A DNA stretch of 64,000 nt from Pyrobaculum ferrireducens (GCF_000234805.1 NC_016645.1:1836391-1900390); one strand, 5' to 3'. Numbered from the stretch's first letter, positions 9,860 to 17,925 are shown. The notes: generated by a model from the letters alone, not told the origin. Made by a program: numbers and translations.

Positions 9860-10278
9860 GGGCTGGTAAAGGCATTGGGGAGTGGTTCAGAAGTGTCAAT
9901 TACGAGCGGCTGTTCTTCGCGATACATAGATTAACAGCTATATACCTGGTGCTTTACATATTCCCAAGACCCTATCTCGTGCTGATACATGGATCGTGGG
10001 AGGAGGCTCTGAAGCTGGACATGACTCCTCTAGGCAAGCTTCTGGCTACTTTGTTTGTATTTTCGATACTTTTCCACGGCATAAATGGCCTCAGGATAAT
10101 ATTGATAGAGCTGGGGATCATAAAGGGGTGGCCCCGGCGCGATCCCATAAGGCCGGTGCCTGCGCTGAGAACATCCACGTTACATCTACTGCTTGTAGCG
10201 CTTACAGTAGTGGGAACAATCATAGGCACCGCGCTGGGGTTGTACTTAATACTATATGGTTCCGAGGTGTGGCCATGA
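9856..10278 (+). CDS. sdhC: Succinate dehydrogenase membrane subunit (cytochrome b-type)
   Basis: 140 residues with three predicted helices. Conserved-looking polar residues are in FFAIHRLTAIYL (helix 1, after a WFRSVNYERL opener) and FHGINGLRIILIELG (helix 2), which carries the likely heme-ligand His and the HxxNGxR pattern of SdhC/D. ATG at 9856 overlaps the sdhB stop (ATGA), which decides the start. Anchors SdhAB and reduces quinone. Confidence 0.88.
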   Translation: MRAGKGIGEWFRSVNYERLFFAIHRLTAIYLVLYIFPRPYLVLIHGSWEEALKLDMTPLGKLLATLFVFSILFHGINGLRIILIELGIIKGWPRRDPIRPVPALRTSTLHLLLVALTVVGTIIGTALGLYLILYGSEVWP

Positions 10279-10625
10279 GGGGGAGCACTGAGCGCCTCGT
10301 CTTAATTATCGGCGCCTTTATAATGATAATAGGAATGCCGGCGGTGATCATCGCAGCGATGGCGCTGGGCTACATACCGCTAGGCAAGGCGTTGTCTACG
10401 CATCCGCTGGTCATAATACCATATGCCTTTGTCAAGATAGGATGGGGCTTAGTGTGGGCTATAGTTGCCGTTGACTGGGTAGTACATGGATCTCACGGCA
10501 TGAGGAGAATATTAGGCGAGCTTGTGAAGAGTGAGAAGGGGAGAAGGATACTTGATTTTATTACTAATGCCGTAATGGTAGTGACAGGCGTGGTTATGTT
10601 CTATGTGCTCGTGTTTGTCACTTGA
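10275..10625 (+). CDS. sdhD: Succinate dehydrogenase second membrane subunit
   Basis: 116 residues, three hydrophobic segments (about 8-32, 45-68, 92-115). VDWVVHGSHGMRRILGEL between helices 2 and 3 resembles the second-subunit heme/quinone motif. ATG 10275 overlaps the sdhC stop (ATGA). Last gene of the sdh operon; a C/D box sRNA candidate on the other strand begins four bases after its stop. Confidence 0.82.
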   Translation: MRGSTERLVLIIGAFIMIIGMPAVIIAAMALGYIPLGKALSTHPLVIIPYAFVKIGWGLVWAIVAVDWVVHGSHGMRRILGELVKSEKGRRILDFITNAVMVVTGVVMFYVLVFVT

Positions 10626-10628
10626 GGA

Positions 10629-10677
10629 TCAGAACTGGTGTCTTTCTTCACGGATCAGCAATACCAGCTGACATCAC
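10629..10677 (-). ncRNA. C/D box sRNA (2'-O-methylation guide), between sdhD and pcn
   Basis: Read on the minus strand: C box GUGAUGU (10671-10677), 12-nt spacer CAGCUGGUAUUG, D' CUGA (10655-10658), linker UCC, C' GUGAAGA (10645-10651), 12-nt spacer AAGACACCAGUU, D CUGA (10629-10632). Both spacers are exactly 12 nt and both D boxes are perfect, the canonical archaeal L7Ae-Nop5-fibrillarin guide geometry. Just downstream of the pcn stop on the same strand, so it may be processed from the pcn transcript. Targets not determined. Confidence 0.85.
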
Positions 10678-10706
10678 AGAAGTTGAATAGGTTCTTCTTT
10701 TTATCT

Positions 10707-11477
10707 TCAATCCACCCTTGGGGCTACAATGACCACGAATGTACCTGTTGTGAATTCATAAGTGAGCTTTATTGGCTTGCCTGAGGAGAGCTCTACCCTT
10801 ACGCGTTTTGAAATGCTCTTCATCTTGCTATTGATGTCTCTAAGCATCTCTACAGTATACTTCCCAGACACGGGTTCCTCGGCAGATATATTGAACACCG
10901 ATTCGCTGTCAAAGCCCAACTCTGTCTCGGATGCCTTACCGCCCTCCCCAACACCCCTCAACGATACCTTCTCTGGAGCCACTGCTATCTGCACCCAGTC
11001 GGACACCCCAGCAACCATGGACAAGGTGTCGTCTAGTACATCTGAGTCTATCTCAAAAGAGGCGTCGAAAGACACAGCCAGCTCAGGTATCTCCTCTTCA
11101 ACAACCTGTACTATGGGGAAGGAGAAGCGCCTTATTAGGCCGGCGTCTTTACCTCTTTTGGGGTATATGTAGAGCGAAAACCGGTTTCTCTCCCTGTCAA
11201 CCTCGAGCTCCAGCTTTTCTGTGGCGCCTACACGCTTGATTACGTCTTTGATTGTGGTAAAGATAAGCCCCACCTTGGTCTCCTCCTCGACTAAGTAGTC
11301 TTCTAAAGCAGTGGCGTTGAATCTCAAGTCGAAGAGCGTGGTCTTAGTGGGGTCAAGCGCCTTGAGGGTTATGCCATCGCTAGAGAAGCTGAGCACAGCT
11401 TCGGGCAACATTTTGATAAGGACCTCAAAGGCATAGCGGGGCTCCTTGCCCTTTGGGAATAAAGCTCTTGCACTCAT
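10707..11477 (-). CDS. pcn: DNA polymerase sliding clamp PCNA
   Basis: 256-residue sliding clamp. Clamp-family features are visible: the opening ALFPKGKEPRYAFEVLIKMLPEAVLSFSSDGITLKALDPTKTT matches the first PCNA repeat, LFDLRFNATALEDYLVEEE the interdomain strands, and PIKLTYEFTTGTFVVIVAPRVD the C-terminal strand that binds partners. Ring around DNA that tethers polymerase, ligase and nucleases; its loader RFC is encoded at 18.9-21.1 kb. ATG at 11477 with TATA-like aaataaata around 11498-11506. Flanked on both sides by C/D box sRNA candidates. Confidence 0.95.
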   Translation of the reverse strand: MSARALFPKGKEPRYAFEVLIKMLPEAVLSFSSDGITLKALDPTKTTLFDLRFNATALEDYLVEEETKVGLIFTTIKDVIKRVGATEKLELEVDRERNRFSLYIYPKRGKDAGLIRRFSFPIVQVVEEEIPELAVSFDASFEIDSDVLDDTLSMVAGVSDWVQIAVAPEKVSLRGVGEGGKASETELGFDSESVFNISAEEPVSGKYTVEMLRDINSKMKSISKRVRVELSSGKPIKLTYEFTTGTFVVIVAPRVD

Positions 11478-11529
11478 AGAAGTTGCTAACTTGCAGAAAT
11501 AAATAACTGTGTTTGGCTGTGATGTAATA

Positions 11530-11578
11530 GTGAGGAGGACCCCGATCGCTGATGTGTGAAGAGTGGTATTAACGCTGA
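11530..11578 (+). ncRNA. C/D box sRNA between pcn and etfA
   Basis: Plus strand: C-like GUGAGGA (11530-11536), 12-nt spacer GGACCCCGAUCG, D' CUGA (11549-11552), linker UGU, C' GUGAAGA (11556-11562), 12-nt spacer GUGGUAUUAACG, D CUGA (11575-11578). One mismatch in the C box; spacing is perfect. Overlaps the last 10 bases of the convergent etfA gene. Divergent from pcn. Confidence 0.8.
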
Positions 11579-12612
11579 TTTTTCAGCCTTCTTAATTCCT
11601 CAATTAGAGCTGGTAAGATCTGCTTATAGTCCCCTACCACGGCGTAGTCGGCGTTTTCCATAATTGGCGCGTGCGGGTCTGGGTTTATTGCGACTATTGT
11701 CTTGGCCTCTGTGATGCCCATTAGATGCTGTATGGCGCCGCTTATCCCAACCGCTATGTATAGCCTGGGGCGTATTGTCTTGCCTGTCTGGCCTATCTGC
11801 CTAGTGTGGGGGGCCCAGCCGGCGCGCACCGCCATAAGCGACGCGCCTACTGTTCCGTTGAGCAGTTTGGCCAGGTCTATTAGTAGCTTAAACCCCTCCG
11901 CGGAGCCCAGGCCTCTGCCTCCCGCCACTACAACGTCTGCGGATTCGACAGGAGGTAGATCTGCGATGTCTCTCTCTATTCTCTTTTCGATAGATACTAA
12001 ACGTGTCCTTCTGGTGGGTATCTCTACTCTTTCTACGATAATTTCTCCAGTTCTGCTAGTATCACGTTGTGGTTTTGGAAACACGCCGGGTCTGACGCTT
12101 GCCATTTGCGGGCGCCGCTGGGGCGTTCTTATTGTGGCTAGCTGTGTGCCGCCGAATGTGGGGCGTATTTGCAACAAGTCGCGGGTCTTGGGATCTACCT
12201 CCAGCGCGGTGCAGTCTGCTGTTATTCCCGTTGTCAAAGTGTTTGCGATATACGCCGCAAGCTCCCTACCCCGCTTTGTGGCTCCTATGAGGAAGATCTC
12301 TGGCTTGTACTTCTGCACAACTTGGGCGATGGCTTCGGCGTACTCCATAGGCGTGTACGTCTTTAGATCCGGGTTGTCGATTATTACGACTTTATCAGCG
12401 CCGTGATAAATGGCTTCACGGGCCATTTCTTCACTACCCGCTACAATCACGCCGCCAACCTCGGAGTTTCCGAGTTTCTGAGCCAACTCCCTGGCCTTGC
12501 CCAGCAACTCCAAACCCACGTCTTTCAGCCTCTTGTCGCCATCCCGTTCAAGGTAGACCCACACACCTTTATACTCCTCCTTGTTTACCGGAGGCCAAAG
12601 CTTGCAGGTCAT
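11569..12612 (-). CDS. etfA: Electron transfer flavoprotein alpha subunit (EtfB-partner, FixB)
   Basis: 347 residues. C-terminal FAD domain signature is clear: VVAGGRGLGSAEGFKLL, GASLMAVRAGWAPHTRQIGQTGKTIRPRLYIAVGISGAIQHLMG and IVAINPDPHAPI. N-terminal half is the ETF Rossmann-like domain. Last gene of a minus-strand operon fixC-fixX-etfB-etfA, two bases after etfB. Binds the electron-transferring FAD; with EtfB, C and X forms a bifurcating EtfABCX. Confidence 0.95.
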   Translation of the reverse strand: MTCKLWPPVNKEEYKGVWVYLERDGDKRLKDVGLELLGKARELAQKLGNSEVGGVIVAGSEEMAREAIYHGADKVVIIDNPDLKTYTPMEYAEAIAQVVQKYKPEIFLIGATKRGRELAAYIANTLTTGITADCTALEVDPKTRDLLQIRPTFGGTQLATIRTPQRRPQMASVRPGVFPKPQRDTSRTGEIIVERVEIPTRRTRLVSIEKRIERDIADLPPVESADVVVAGGRGLGSAEGFKLLIDLAKLLNGTVGASLMAVRAGWAPHTRQIGQTGKTIRPRLYIAVGISGAIQHLMGITEAKTIVAINPDPHAPIMENADYAVVGDYKQILPALIEELRRLKNQR

Positions 12613-12614
12613 AG

Positions 12615-13409
12615 CTACAATATACCCTCCTGTTTTAACGCCTCGACTAGTTTTCTCGCGACCTCGCCAGACTCGCCTTGCAACACTATTTTCTTACGTG
12701 GCGGATACACAGCAGGCGCCATGCCGGCGACCACAGTGGGGCTACCTCGTAGACCAACACACTCGGGATCTAGACCTAGTTCCTTATTACTAATTGTCTG
12801 GATACGTTCCCTGGCAGCGAGCTTACGGCTTAGGCTAATCTCTCTCGGCACTTGTGAACCCTTTAGCACAGATACCACAGCAGGCATCTCCACTTCATAA
12901 ACCTCATCAACACCTTCGTCCTCTAAGAAGCGGCGAACTACAATTGTCCTTCCCTTTATCTCCGCGTCATATACGTAATAGACGTATGGCACCCCCAGCC
13001 AGCTCGCCGTCTGCGCGCCTATATGCGCCGTGGTGCTGTCTATAGTCTCCTCGCCAGTAACTATTAAATCGTAGTCTGGAATAAACTTCTCGATTGTCTT
13101 GGCGAGCACGTGCGCCGTGGCCCAGGTGTCAGCACCCGCGAATGCCCTATCCGAGGCGAGGATGGCCCGGTCAACGCCCATACCTATCAAGCTTTCTAAG
13201 GCCGGGATCCCGCTTGGCGGCGCCATGGATAGGGCTATCACCTCGCCCCCATATCGATCTCTAAGTTTCAGGGCAAACTCCACGGCGTCTCTATCCCACA
13301 CGTTTGCTGTGAGTGGCACGCCTTCTCTTATCAGAGTGCCGGTCTTTGGATCGATTCTTATCGCCGAGGAGAGAGGCACAGCTGCCTTTGTGAAAACAAC
13401 GATCTTCAT
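12615..13409 (-). CDS. etfB: Electron transfer flavoprotein beta subunit (FixA)
   Basis: 264 residues. Beta-subunit features: opening KIVVFTKAAVPLSSAIRIDP, ALKLRDRYGGEVIALSMAPP, and GVDRAILASDRAFAGADTWATAHVLAKTI with the nucleotide-binding loop; then YDLIVTGEETIDSTTAHIGAQTASWLGVPYV. In bifurcating ETFs this subunit holds the second FAD where NADH is split. Three bases after fixX stop, two before etfA: one operon. Confidence 0.95.
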   Translation of the reverse strand: MKIVVFTKAAVPLSSAIRIDPKTGTLIREGVPLTANVWDRDAVEFALKLRDRYGGEVIALSMAPPSGIPALESLIGMGVDRAILASDRAFAGADTWATAHVLAKTIEKFIPDYDLIVTGEETIDSTTAHIGAQTASWLGVPYVYYVYDAEIKGRTIVVRRFLEDEGVDEVYEVEMPAVVSVLKGSQVPREISLSRKLAARERIQTISNKELGLDPECVGLRGSPTVVAGMAPAVYPPRKKIVLQGESGEVARKLVEALKQEGIL

Positions 13410-13412
13410 ATC

Positions 13413-13703
13413 CTAGGTGAACCTATACCAAATCCCCATTCCGGATCGCGGATAGTTCCACTCAATTGCGCCGTGTGGACACACCACGCGGCAGGTCCCG
13501 CACTCGACACACGCCTCTGTGCTTAATACTATGTAGTCGCCCTGCTGGACGTAGCACTTCGCTGGGCACATGTAGGTACATGGCTTCTTTTCACATGTCC
13601 TACACTTATCGGGGTCCTTTATCTTTATGTGAGGTCTGTGTATGTCGACATCCCAGGCGTTGGCGTTGAGCCGCTCCTCTATGGTAAAATACTTCAAGCT
13701 CAT
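13413..13703 (-). CDS. fixX: Ferredoxin-like protein FixX/EtfX
   Basis: 96 residues with CRTCEKKPCTYMCPAKCY and CVECGTCRVVCPHGAIEWNYP, the two cysteine groups of the FixX bacterial-type ferredoxin paired with ETF:quinone oxidoreductase. Overlaps the end of fixC by four bases (ATGA). Expected to carry cluster(s) linking FixC to the low- or high-potential branch of the EtfABCX complex. Confidence 0.93.
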   Translation of the reverse strand: MSLKYFTIEERLNANAWDVDIHRPHIKIKDPDKCRTCEKKPCTYMCPAKCYVQQGDYIVLSTEACVECGTCRVVCPHGAIEWNYPRSGMGIWYRFT

Positions 13704-14974
13704 AGGCTTCTTAACATCCTTATCATATTTATCATTGTCTTTAACACACTAACACGTGTCTTCTTCGACGCCTCACGTACAGCCTCAAACATAGTCCTCT
13801 GGTTGTGGTCTATGTTGAAGTATCTGTACGCCGCCTCTGTGGATAAAAGAGTAAGATCTCTGAATAGAGACTCGTCGCCTAGCAGACGATCCGCAGATCT
13901 GAATTTCTCAAGTTGTTGCAAGACGAAGCTTTCTCTAAGTTTTTTCTCGTAAATTGCCAGATCCTCGGCTGAGGGGCTTCTCGCCTCTTTGATAGCCTCG
14001 GCGGCTAATACGCCGGAGGCGATGGCGAAGTCGACTCCGCGTATCAACACGCCTGTGTGCAGTAGAAACCCAGCGGCGTCGCCTACAATTAACAAGCCGT
14101 CGTAGTAGTAACGGGGAGGCGACATATTAATCCCAGCCACCGGCGTCATGTGTCCCCCATACTCCTGTAGAGTGGCCCCCTTTACAAGAGGCGCAATGTA
14201 GGGATGTAGCCTAAACTTCTCAATTAGGTCGTATACCGGCGTTTTCAGCTTTTCCCAGTTCTTTAGATACACAACGACGCCGAGCGCTAGGGAGTCTTTG
14301 TACGTGTAGATGAATCCGCCGCCGGGCAGATACTCTGTGGGATAGCCGGCTAACGCCCACGCAAGGCCTTCGTCTTCGTCGAGGCCCAGCCTCTCCTCAA
14401 GCACCTTCTTGTTTTCAAATTTCAACACCTCTTTTACGCCGACGGCAACCAGCTCCGGCTCTAGCTTCTTCACTATCCCAGCGCGTTCTAGAAGTAGACG
14501 GTTAACCCCCTCCGCATCGATTACATACTCTGCCTGCAAGACGTCGGACCCCGACCGTACCCCAGTAATTTTTCCCTTCTCGTCTTTTACCAAGGCGTCT
14601 ACGGTGACCTCCGTCACGATTTTTGCGCCGGCGCCCTGTACCAATTTAGATAGCCAAGATACAAAGGAGACTAGTGGCACTACGAAACTGGTCTTTTCCT
14701 TTTGAGTTATTGCAAGTTCCACTGTTAAAGCCTTGTCTTCAGTTAGGAAAGATACTCTCTCCTTTCTAACCCACCTATCGACGGGGGCGTCTTTGCGGAA
14801 TTCGGGCAGGTACTTGTCAAGCCAGTACGCGTAGATACGGCCGCCGTAGAGCTCCTTGGCCCCTGGCTCCCTCCCCCTTTCTAAGACTACTACCTTGAAA
14901 CCAGAAGAGGCGAGTCTGTATGCGGCGGCGAGGCCCGCGGGTCCAGCCCCTACTATAGCCACGTCGAACTTCAT
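13700..14974 (-). CDS. fixC: Electron-transfer flavoprotein:quinone oxidoreductase FixC/EtfC
   Basis: 424-residue flavoprotein. GAGPAGLAAAYRLASSGFKVVVLERG is the FAD-binding N-terminus; YYYDGLLIVGDAAGFLLHTGVLIRGVDFAIASG is the typical ETF-QO/geranylgeranyl reductase GD motif. Adjacent fixX, etfB and etfA make this the quinone-reductase member of a bifurcating EtfABCX; the homologous P. aerophilum complex has been biochemically characterised (recalled). First gene of the operon, with TATA-like sequence around 14994-15005, ~25 bases upstream of ATG 14974. Confidence 0.93.
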   Translation of the reverse strand: MKFDVAIVGAGPAGLAAAYRLASSGFKVVVLERGREPGAKELYGGRIYAYWLDKYLPEFRKDAPVDRWVRKERVSFLTEDKALTVELAITQKEKTSFVVPLVSFVSWLSKLVQGAGAKIVTEVTVDALVKDEKGKITGVRSGSDVLQAEYVIDAEGVNRLLLERAGIVKKLEPELVAVGVKEVLKFENKKVLEERLGLDEDEGLAWALAGYPTEYLPGGGFIYTYKDSLALGVVVYLKNWEKLKTPVYDLIEKFRLHPYIAPLVKGATLQEYGGHMTPVAGINMSPPRYYYDGLLIVGDAAGFLLHTGVLIRGVDFAIASGVLAAEAIKEARSPSAEDLAIYEKKLRESFVLQQLEKFRSADRLLGDESLFRDLTLLSTEAAYRYFNIDHNQRTMFEAVREASKKTRVSVLKTMINMIRMLRSL

Positions 14975-15095
14975 AGCAACAGGGCTTGTCTAGATAAATA
15001 TATATGGATCTCGTCAAGAGGCGAATTAGAATTTCTATCAATATATGTGAGTTAGATTCTGGAAAACAACCTCGACGCAATGCCGCTCCAGATCT

Positions 15096-15126
15096 GGTGT
15101 TAGCATTTTTAAAAATGCCTAACACC
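15096..15126. promoter_or_regulatory. 31-base palindrome centred on the moaD-moaE TATA box
   Basis: Left arm GGTGTTAGCATTTTT (15096-15110), right arm AAAAATGCCTAACACC (15111-15126). The arms are perfect reverse complements except for one extra base in the right arm. The centre TTTTTAAAAA is placed ~25 bases before GTG 15136, so it is probably the TATA box. A symmetric operator for a dimeric regulator, or a TATA usable both ways, are the two readings; I favour an operator. Confidence 0.6.
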
Positions 15127-15135
15127 TTCTATGCC

Positions 15136-15825
15136 GTGAAAATTCGTCTTAAGTACTTCTCAGCCCTAAGAGATGTAACTGGCAAAATTTCCGAAGAGTT
15201 AGACGTTCCGCCTGGCTACACATTAGGTCAGTTAATCAACTGGTTTTTTAATAAGTATCCAAAAGCTGAGGTTTTCAAAGAGGAGTTGCTGGTCTTGGTA
15301 AACGGACGGACACTCGACAACTTCTACGTATTGAGGGAGGGGGACGAGGTGGCGTTGATGCCACCTGTGAGTGGCGGCGGCGGTGTGGTTAGCCAACCTG
15401 TAGATTTAAACAGGGAGGTTGTTGACATAATTGAAAAGACTGCGCCGAGAGGCGGAGGGGGGGTGGTGATTTTCGTGGGTTATGTCAAGGGGAGGGTGGG
15501 CGACGCCACCGTAAATATATTGGAGTACGAGGCCTATGAGCCCCACGCTAGTCACAAAATAAGGGAGATTGAGGAGTGGGCTAGGAGTCAGGAGGGGGTG
15601 CTCGAGGCTAGAATTTACCATGTAGCTGGTTCGTTGAGGCCGGGCGACCACACGGTGTACGTCTTCGTGTCTGCGGTTAGTAGAGACGTCGCGTTTAAAA
15701 TAGCTAGAGAGGCGTTGGAGAGGGTAAAGCACGAGGTTCCGATTTTTAAACTCGAAAAGAGAAGCGATGGGGAGTACTGGGTGCTTGGCGACGGCAGACG
15801 CGTGCCTAGAAGTCCTCAATCTTAA
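15136..15825 (+). CDS. moaDE: MoaD-MoaE fusion (molybdopterin synthase, both subunits)
   Basis: 229 residues. Residues 1-81 are MoaD: KIRLKYFSALRDVTG, VNGRTL and the terminal MPPVSGG of the family (GGGG at 80-83). Residues ~88-225 are MoaE: VIFVGYVKGRVG, YEAYEPHA, HVAGSLRPGD and RVKHEVPIFKLEK with catalytic lysines near 198 and 205. MoaD needs a free C-terminal Gly-Gly to become a thiocarboxylate, so cleavage after residue 81 or so is predicted; JAMM-type cleavage of a SAMP1-MoaE fusion is known in Haloferax. GTG 15136 is chosen over ATG 15115 because the TATA box lies at 15107-15114. Confidence 0.93.
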   Translation: MKIRLKYFSALRDVTGKISEELDVPPGYTLGQLINWFFNKYPKAEVFKEELLVLVNGRTLDNFYVLREGDEVALMPPVSGGGGVVSQPVDLNREVVDIIEKTAPRGGGGVVIFVGYVKGRVGDATVNILEYEAYEPHASHKIREIEEWARSQEGVLEARIYHVAGSLRPGDHTVYVFVSAVSRDVAFKIAREALERVKHEVPIFKLEKRSDGEYWVLGDGRRVPRSPQS

Positions 15826-16192
15826 ACGGAGACTCCTCTACCTCTACGACGCCCTCTATCTCAGAGACGTATTGGTTGTGCCGCATCCTAACCACTATGT
15901 TTATGGCATATCCGCTTCTAGTAATGATAACAGTCTTCCCCCTGGTGAATTCTACGTCAAGTACCTGTTCCCCCGCCTCTTCGAGGTGCTTAGCGACTCT
16001 GTTTATTAGGCTCCATAGAAATGTCATGGCCACGTTGATGCTACCGGCCTTAACCTCGATAGGTTTGGCTATGGCCTCTGATAGGAACTCGCCGATTTCT
16101 CTGCTCATCTCCGGAATAGTGGACTCGACCAGCGCGTAGACGCGTAGCTTGCTCACGTTCCTGACGCTCTCTCTTAGCTTCGCCTCCACCAA
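15806..16192 (-). CDS. Hypothetical protein
   Basis: 128 residues, mostly alpha-helical with a beta C-terminus (VIITRSGYAINIVVRM), no motif recognised. Overlaps the convergent moaDE gene by 20 bases and is divergent from the KaiC-like gene. TATA-like tttaaata at about 16210-16217 supports the start at 16192. Perhaps co-conserved with its KaiC-like neighbour, but nothing in sequence proves this. Confidence 0.65.
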   Translation of the reverse strand: MVEAKLRESVRNVSKLRVYALVESTIPEMSREIGEFLSEAIAKPIEVKAGSINVAMTFLWSLINRVAKHLEEAGEQVLDVEFTRGKTVIITRSGYAINIVVRMRHNQYVSEIEGVVEVEESPFKIEDF

Positions 16193-16251
16193 TTAATAGG
16201 CTTCTGGGATTTAAATAGAAGAGTATATATAAGTGCACTTAGTTTCTGTCT

Positions 16252-17028
16252 GTGTCGGAGTACCACCTCTACTACGAGACTATTCCGACGGGGATTGATG
16301 GTCTCGATGCCATAATTGGAGGGGGGTTTATAAGGGGGAGGACATATCTAATTTCTGGGGAGACGGGCACCGCCAAGACGCTAACTGCGTTGACGTTTCT
16401 TCTACAGGGGGCTCTTAAATATGGGGAGCCTGGAATATACATATCCGTGGACGAGACATATGAGCAGTTTGTGGAGGGGGCTAGGAGGTTTGGTTGGGAT
16501 ATTGAAGATCTGAGGGCCCGGGGGCTGATAGAGGTTTTAGTGCCTGAGATGGATATTGTGGAGCGCATTAGGGAGAAGGACCCCACCGCCATCGCCAAAT
16601 CTCTTGTAGCTTCTATACGGGAGTACGTGGCGGCGTTGAACGCGCAGAGGCTGGTTATTGACCCAATTGCGCCGCTGGTCTCGCTTGATAAGGATGTCCA
16701 GGTGTTGAGGGAGTACATTAGGGTTCTTGTCATGAGTATTGAGAGGGAGATAGGCACCACTAACATAATCACGACGGAAATCCCGTCTGGCTCCGGCGCT
16801 ATTAGTAGATACGGCGTCGAGGAGTTTCTAGCAACCGGCGTTTTCATTATGGGAATTGCAAAGGCGAGAGATGGAAGCTTCAAGAGGGTGATGTTTGTAA
16901 GAAAGATGAGGTGGAGCCCCGTCCACCCAGGCATATACGAGATAGAAATAGTCCCAAAAATGGGTATTGTAGTAAAGGGCCAGATTAAAGAGCCCCTCGT
17001 ACCCGTCACCTATCTACCAACTCTGTAA
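16252..17028 (+). CDS. KaiC/RadA-like ATPase, single domain
   Basis: 258-residue RecA-superfamily ATPase of the archaeal KaiC-like group. TGIDGLDAIIGGGFIRGRTYLISGETGTAKT contains Walker A at residues 36-43, where the usual Gly before Lys is Ala (GETGTAKT). Walker B-like AQRLVIDPIAPLVSL follows near 140-153. Probably a nucleotide-binding signalling or regulatory protein; circadian function should not be assumed. GTG start with TATA-like gtatatata (16223-16231). Confidence 0.85.
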   Translation: MSEYHLYYETIPTGIDGLDAIIGGGFIRGRTYLISGETGTAKTLTALTFLLQGALKYGEPGIYISVDETYEQFVEGARRFGWDIEDLRARGLIEVLVPEMDIVERIREKDPTAIAKSLVASIREYVAALNAQRLVIDPIAPLVSLDKDVQVLREYIRVLVMSIEREIGTTNIITTEIPSGSGAISRYGVEEFLATGVFIMGIAKARDGSFKRVMFVRKMRWSPVHPGIYEIEIVPKMGIVVKGQIKEPLVPVTYLPTL

Positions 17029-17086
17029 CTTAGCACAGAGGATTGGCGAACTTCTAGGCGTGGGTTCGTATACCGTGTCCCGTGAC

Positions 17087-17134
17087 TCAGCTGGGTTCTC
17101 TTCGTCATCTTTCTCCATATCCCGTCGTCATCAT
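17087..17134 (-). ncRNA. C/D box sRNA candidate downstream of the KaiC-like gene
   Basis: Minus strand: perfect C box AUGAUGA (17128-17134), spacer CGACGGGAUAUG, degenerate D' GAGA, then degenerate C' around AAGAUGACG, spacer AAGAGAACCCAG and perfect D box CUGA (17087-17090). C-to-D length is 48 nt, matching the other guides here. The internal boxes are weak, so it may be a single-guide RNA. It fills the 167-base gap 17029-17195, which otherwise shows only the promoter of the next gene. Confidence 0.6.
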
Positions 17135-17195
17135 ATTATAACCATAATTCCTACGGGTATGCGTTGTTGATTTAGTTTTTATCGTTTACGTATAC

Positions 17196-17570
17196 GTGTC
17201 GGAGGAGTTAGCTGTGCTGGTGCGCCGTGGTGGGCTCGTTATAAAGAAGACGGTTATTAAGCGTGGGGAAGAGGTCACCGGTGAATATATATACGTGAGA
17301 CGTGGGTTGTTCGAAGCCGAGGCTGAGTTTGACTTAGAGGATGATGTGTTATATTACCTACAGATATGCTGGTTGAGGAGGTGCTACGTTTGGTTTGATG
17401 GGGAGCCCGATAGGGCTGTTCCCAAAACGCTTATAAGAAGGGCGACTTCTATATTCAGAGAGCTAGGCGAATTTTCCGTTGCCGCTAGGGCTGTTCTGAG
17501 GATATTAGCCTCGTCAAAAAGCCGATCGTCACCTGTCAGATCCTCTGACCTCTCTCATCGGCTTGTTTAA
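17196..17570 (+). CDS. Hypothetical protein
   Basis: 124 residues. N-terminal beta-rich part with a charged/aromatic patch (YYLQICWLRRCYVWFDGEPDR), then a helical segment and a Ser/Arg-rich tail SSKSRSSPVRSSDLSHRLV that may be disordered. No family recognised. GTG start with TATA-like tttagttttta at about 17171-17181. Confidence 0.55.
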   Translation: MSEELAVLVRRGGLVIKKTVIKRGEEVTGEYIYVRRGLFEAEAEFDLEDDVLYYLQICWLRRCYVWFDGEPDRAVPKTLIRRATSIFRELGEFSVAARAVLRILASSKSRSSPVRSSDLSHRLV

Positions 17571-17635
17571 TCCACACTAGACATTTTTAGCCTTGTCATA
17601 CATAAGGTATAAATATCTGTAGTGTTAACAGATAC

Positions 17636-17857
17636 GTGAGGGATTTTGCAACCCAGAGGTTGGCAGAGCAGATCATAAACCTCTTGAGGGAGTATGGAGA
17701 GTTAAGTAGTGCAGATATTGCAAAAATGCTTGGGGTTAATAGACGCTCTGTCGCTGCAGTGTTGGCCCGCCTCAGGAGAGAGGGGGTCGTGGAGTATCTA
17801 GGATATTGTTTTGGAGGAAATCGGTGCAACACTAGGTGGAAGCTGAAAATGAATTAG
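17636..17857 (+). CDS. Small winged-helix DNA-binding protein
   Basis: 73 residues, essentially one winged helix-turn-helix: LAEQIINLLREYGELSSADIAKMLGVNRRSVAAVLARLRREGVVEYLG, followed by a CFGGNRCNTRWKL wing with two cysteines. Likely transcription regulator. GTG start; TATA-like ggtataaatatc at 17606-17617 fits a leaderless mRNA. Target unknown. Confidence 0.7.
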   Translation: MRDFATQRLAEQIINLLREYGELSSADIAKMLGVNRRSVAAVLARLRREGVVEYLGYCFGGNRCNTRWKLKMN

Positions 17858-17925
17858 TTTCAGTCTACTCTTACCTCTCTAAAATATTTTGAGAAGCAAT
17901 ATTAACATACAGAGGAGGCGTAGAC

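Noticed and set aside
15004-15135. Upstream extension of the MoaD-MoaE frame
   Set aside because: The TATA box lies inside it and the MoaD alignment begins at GTG 15136.
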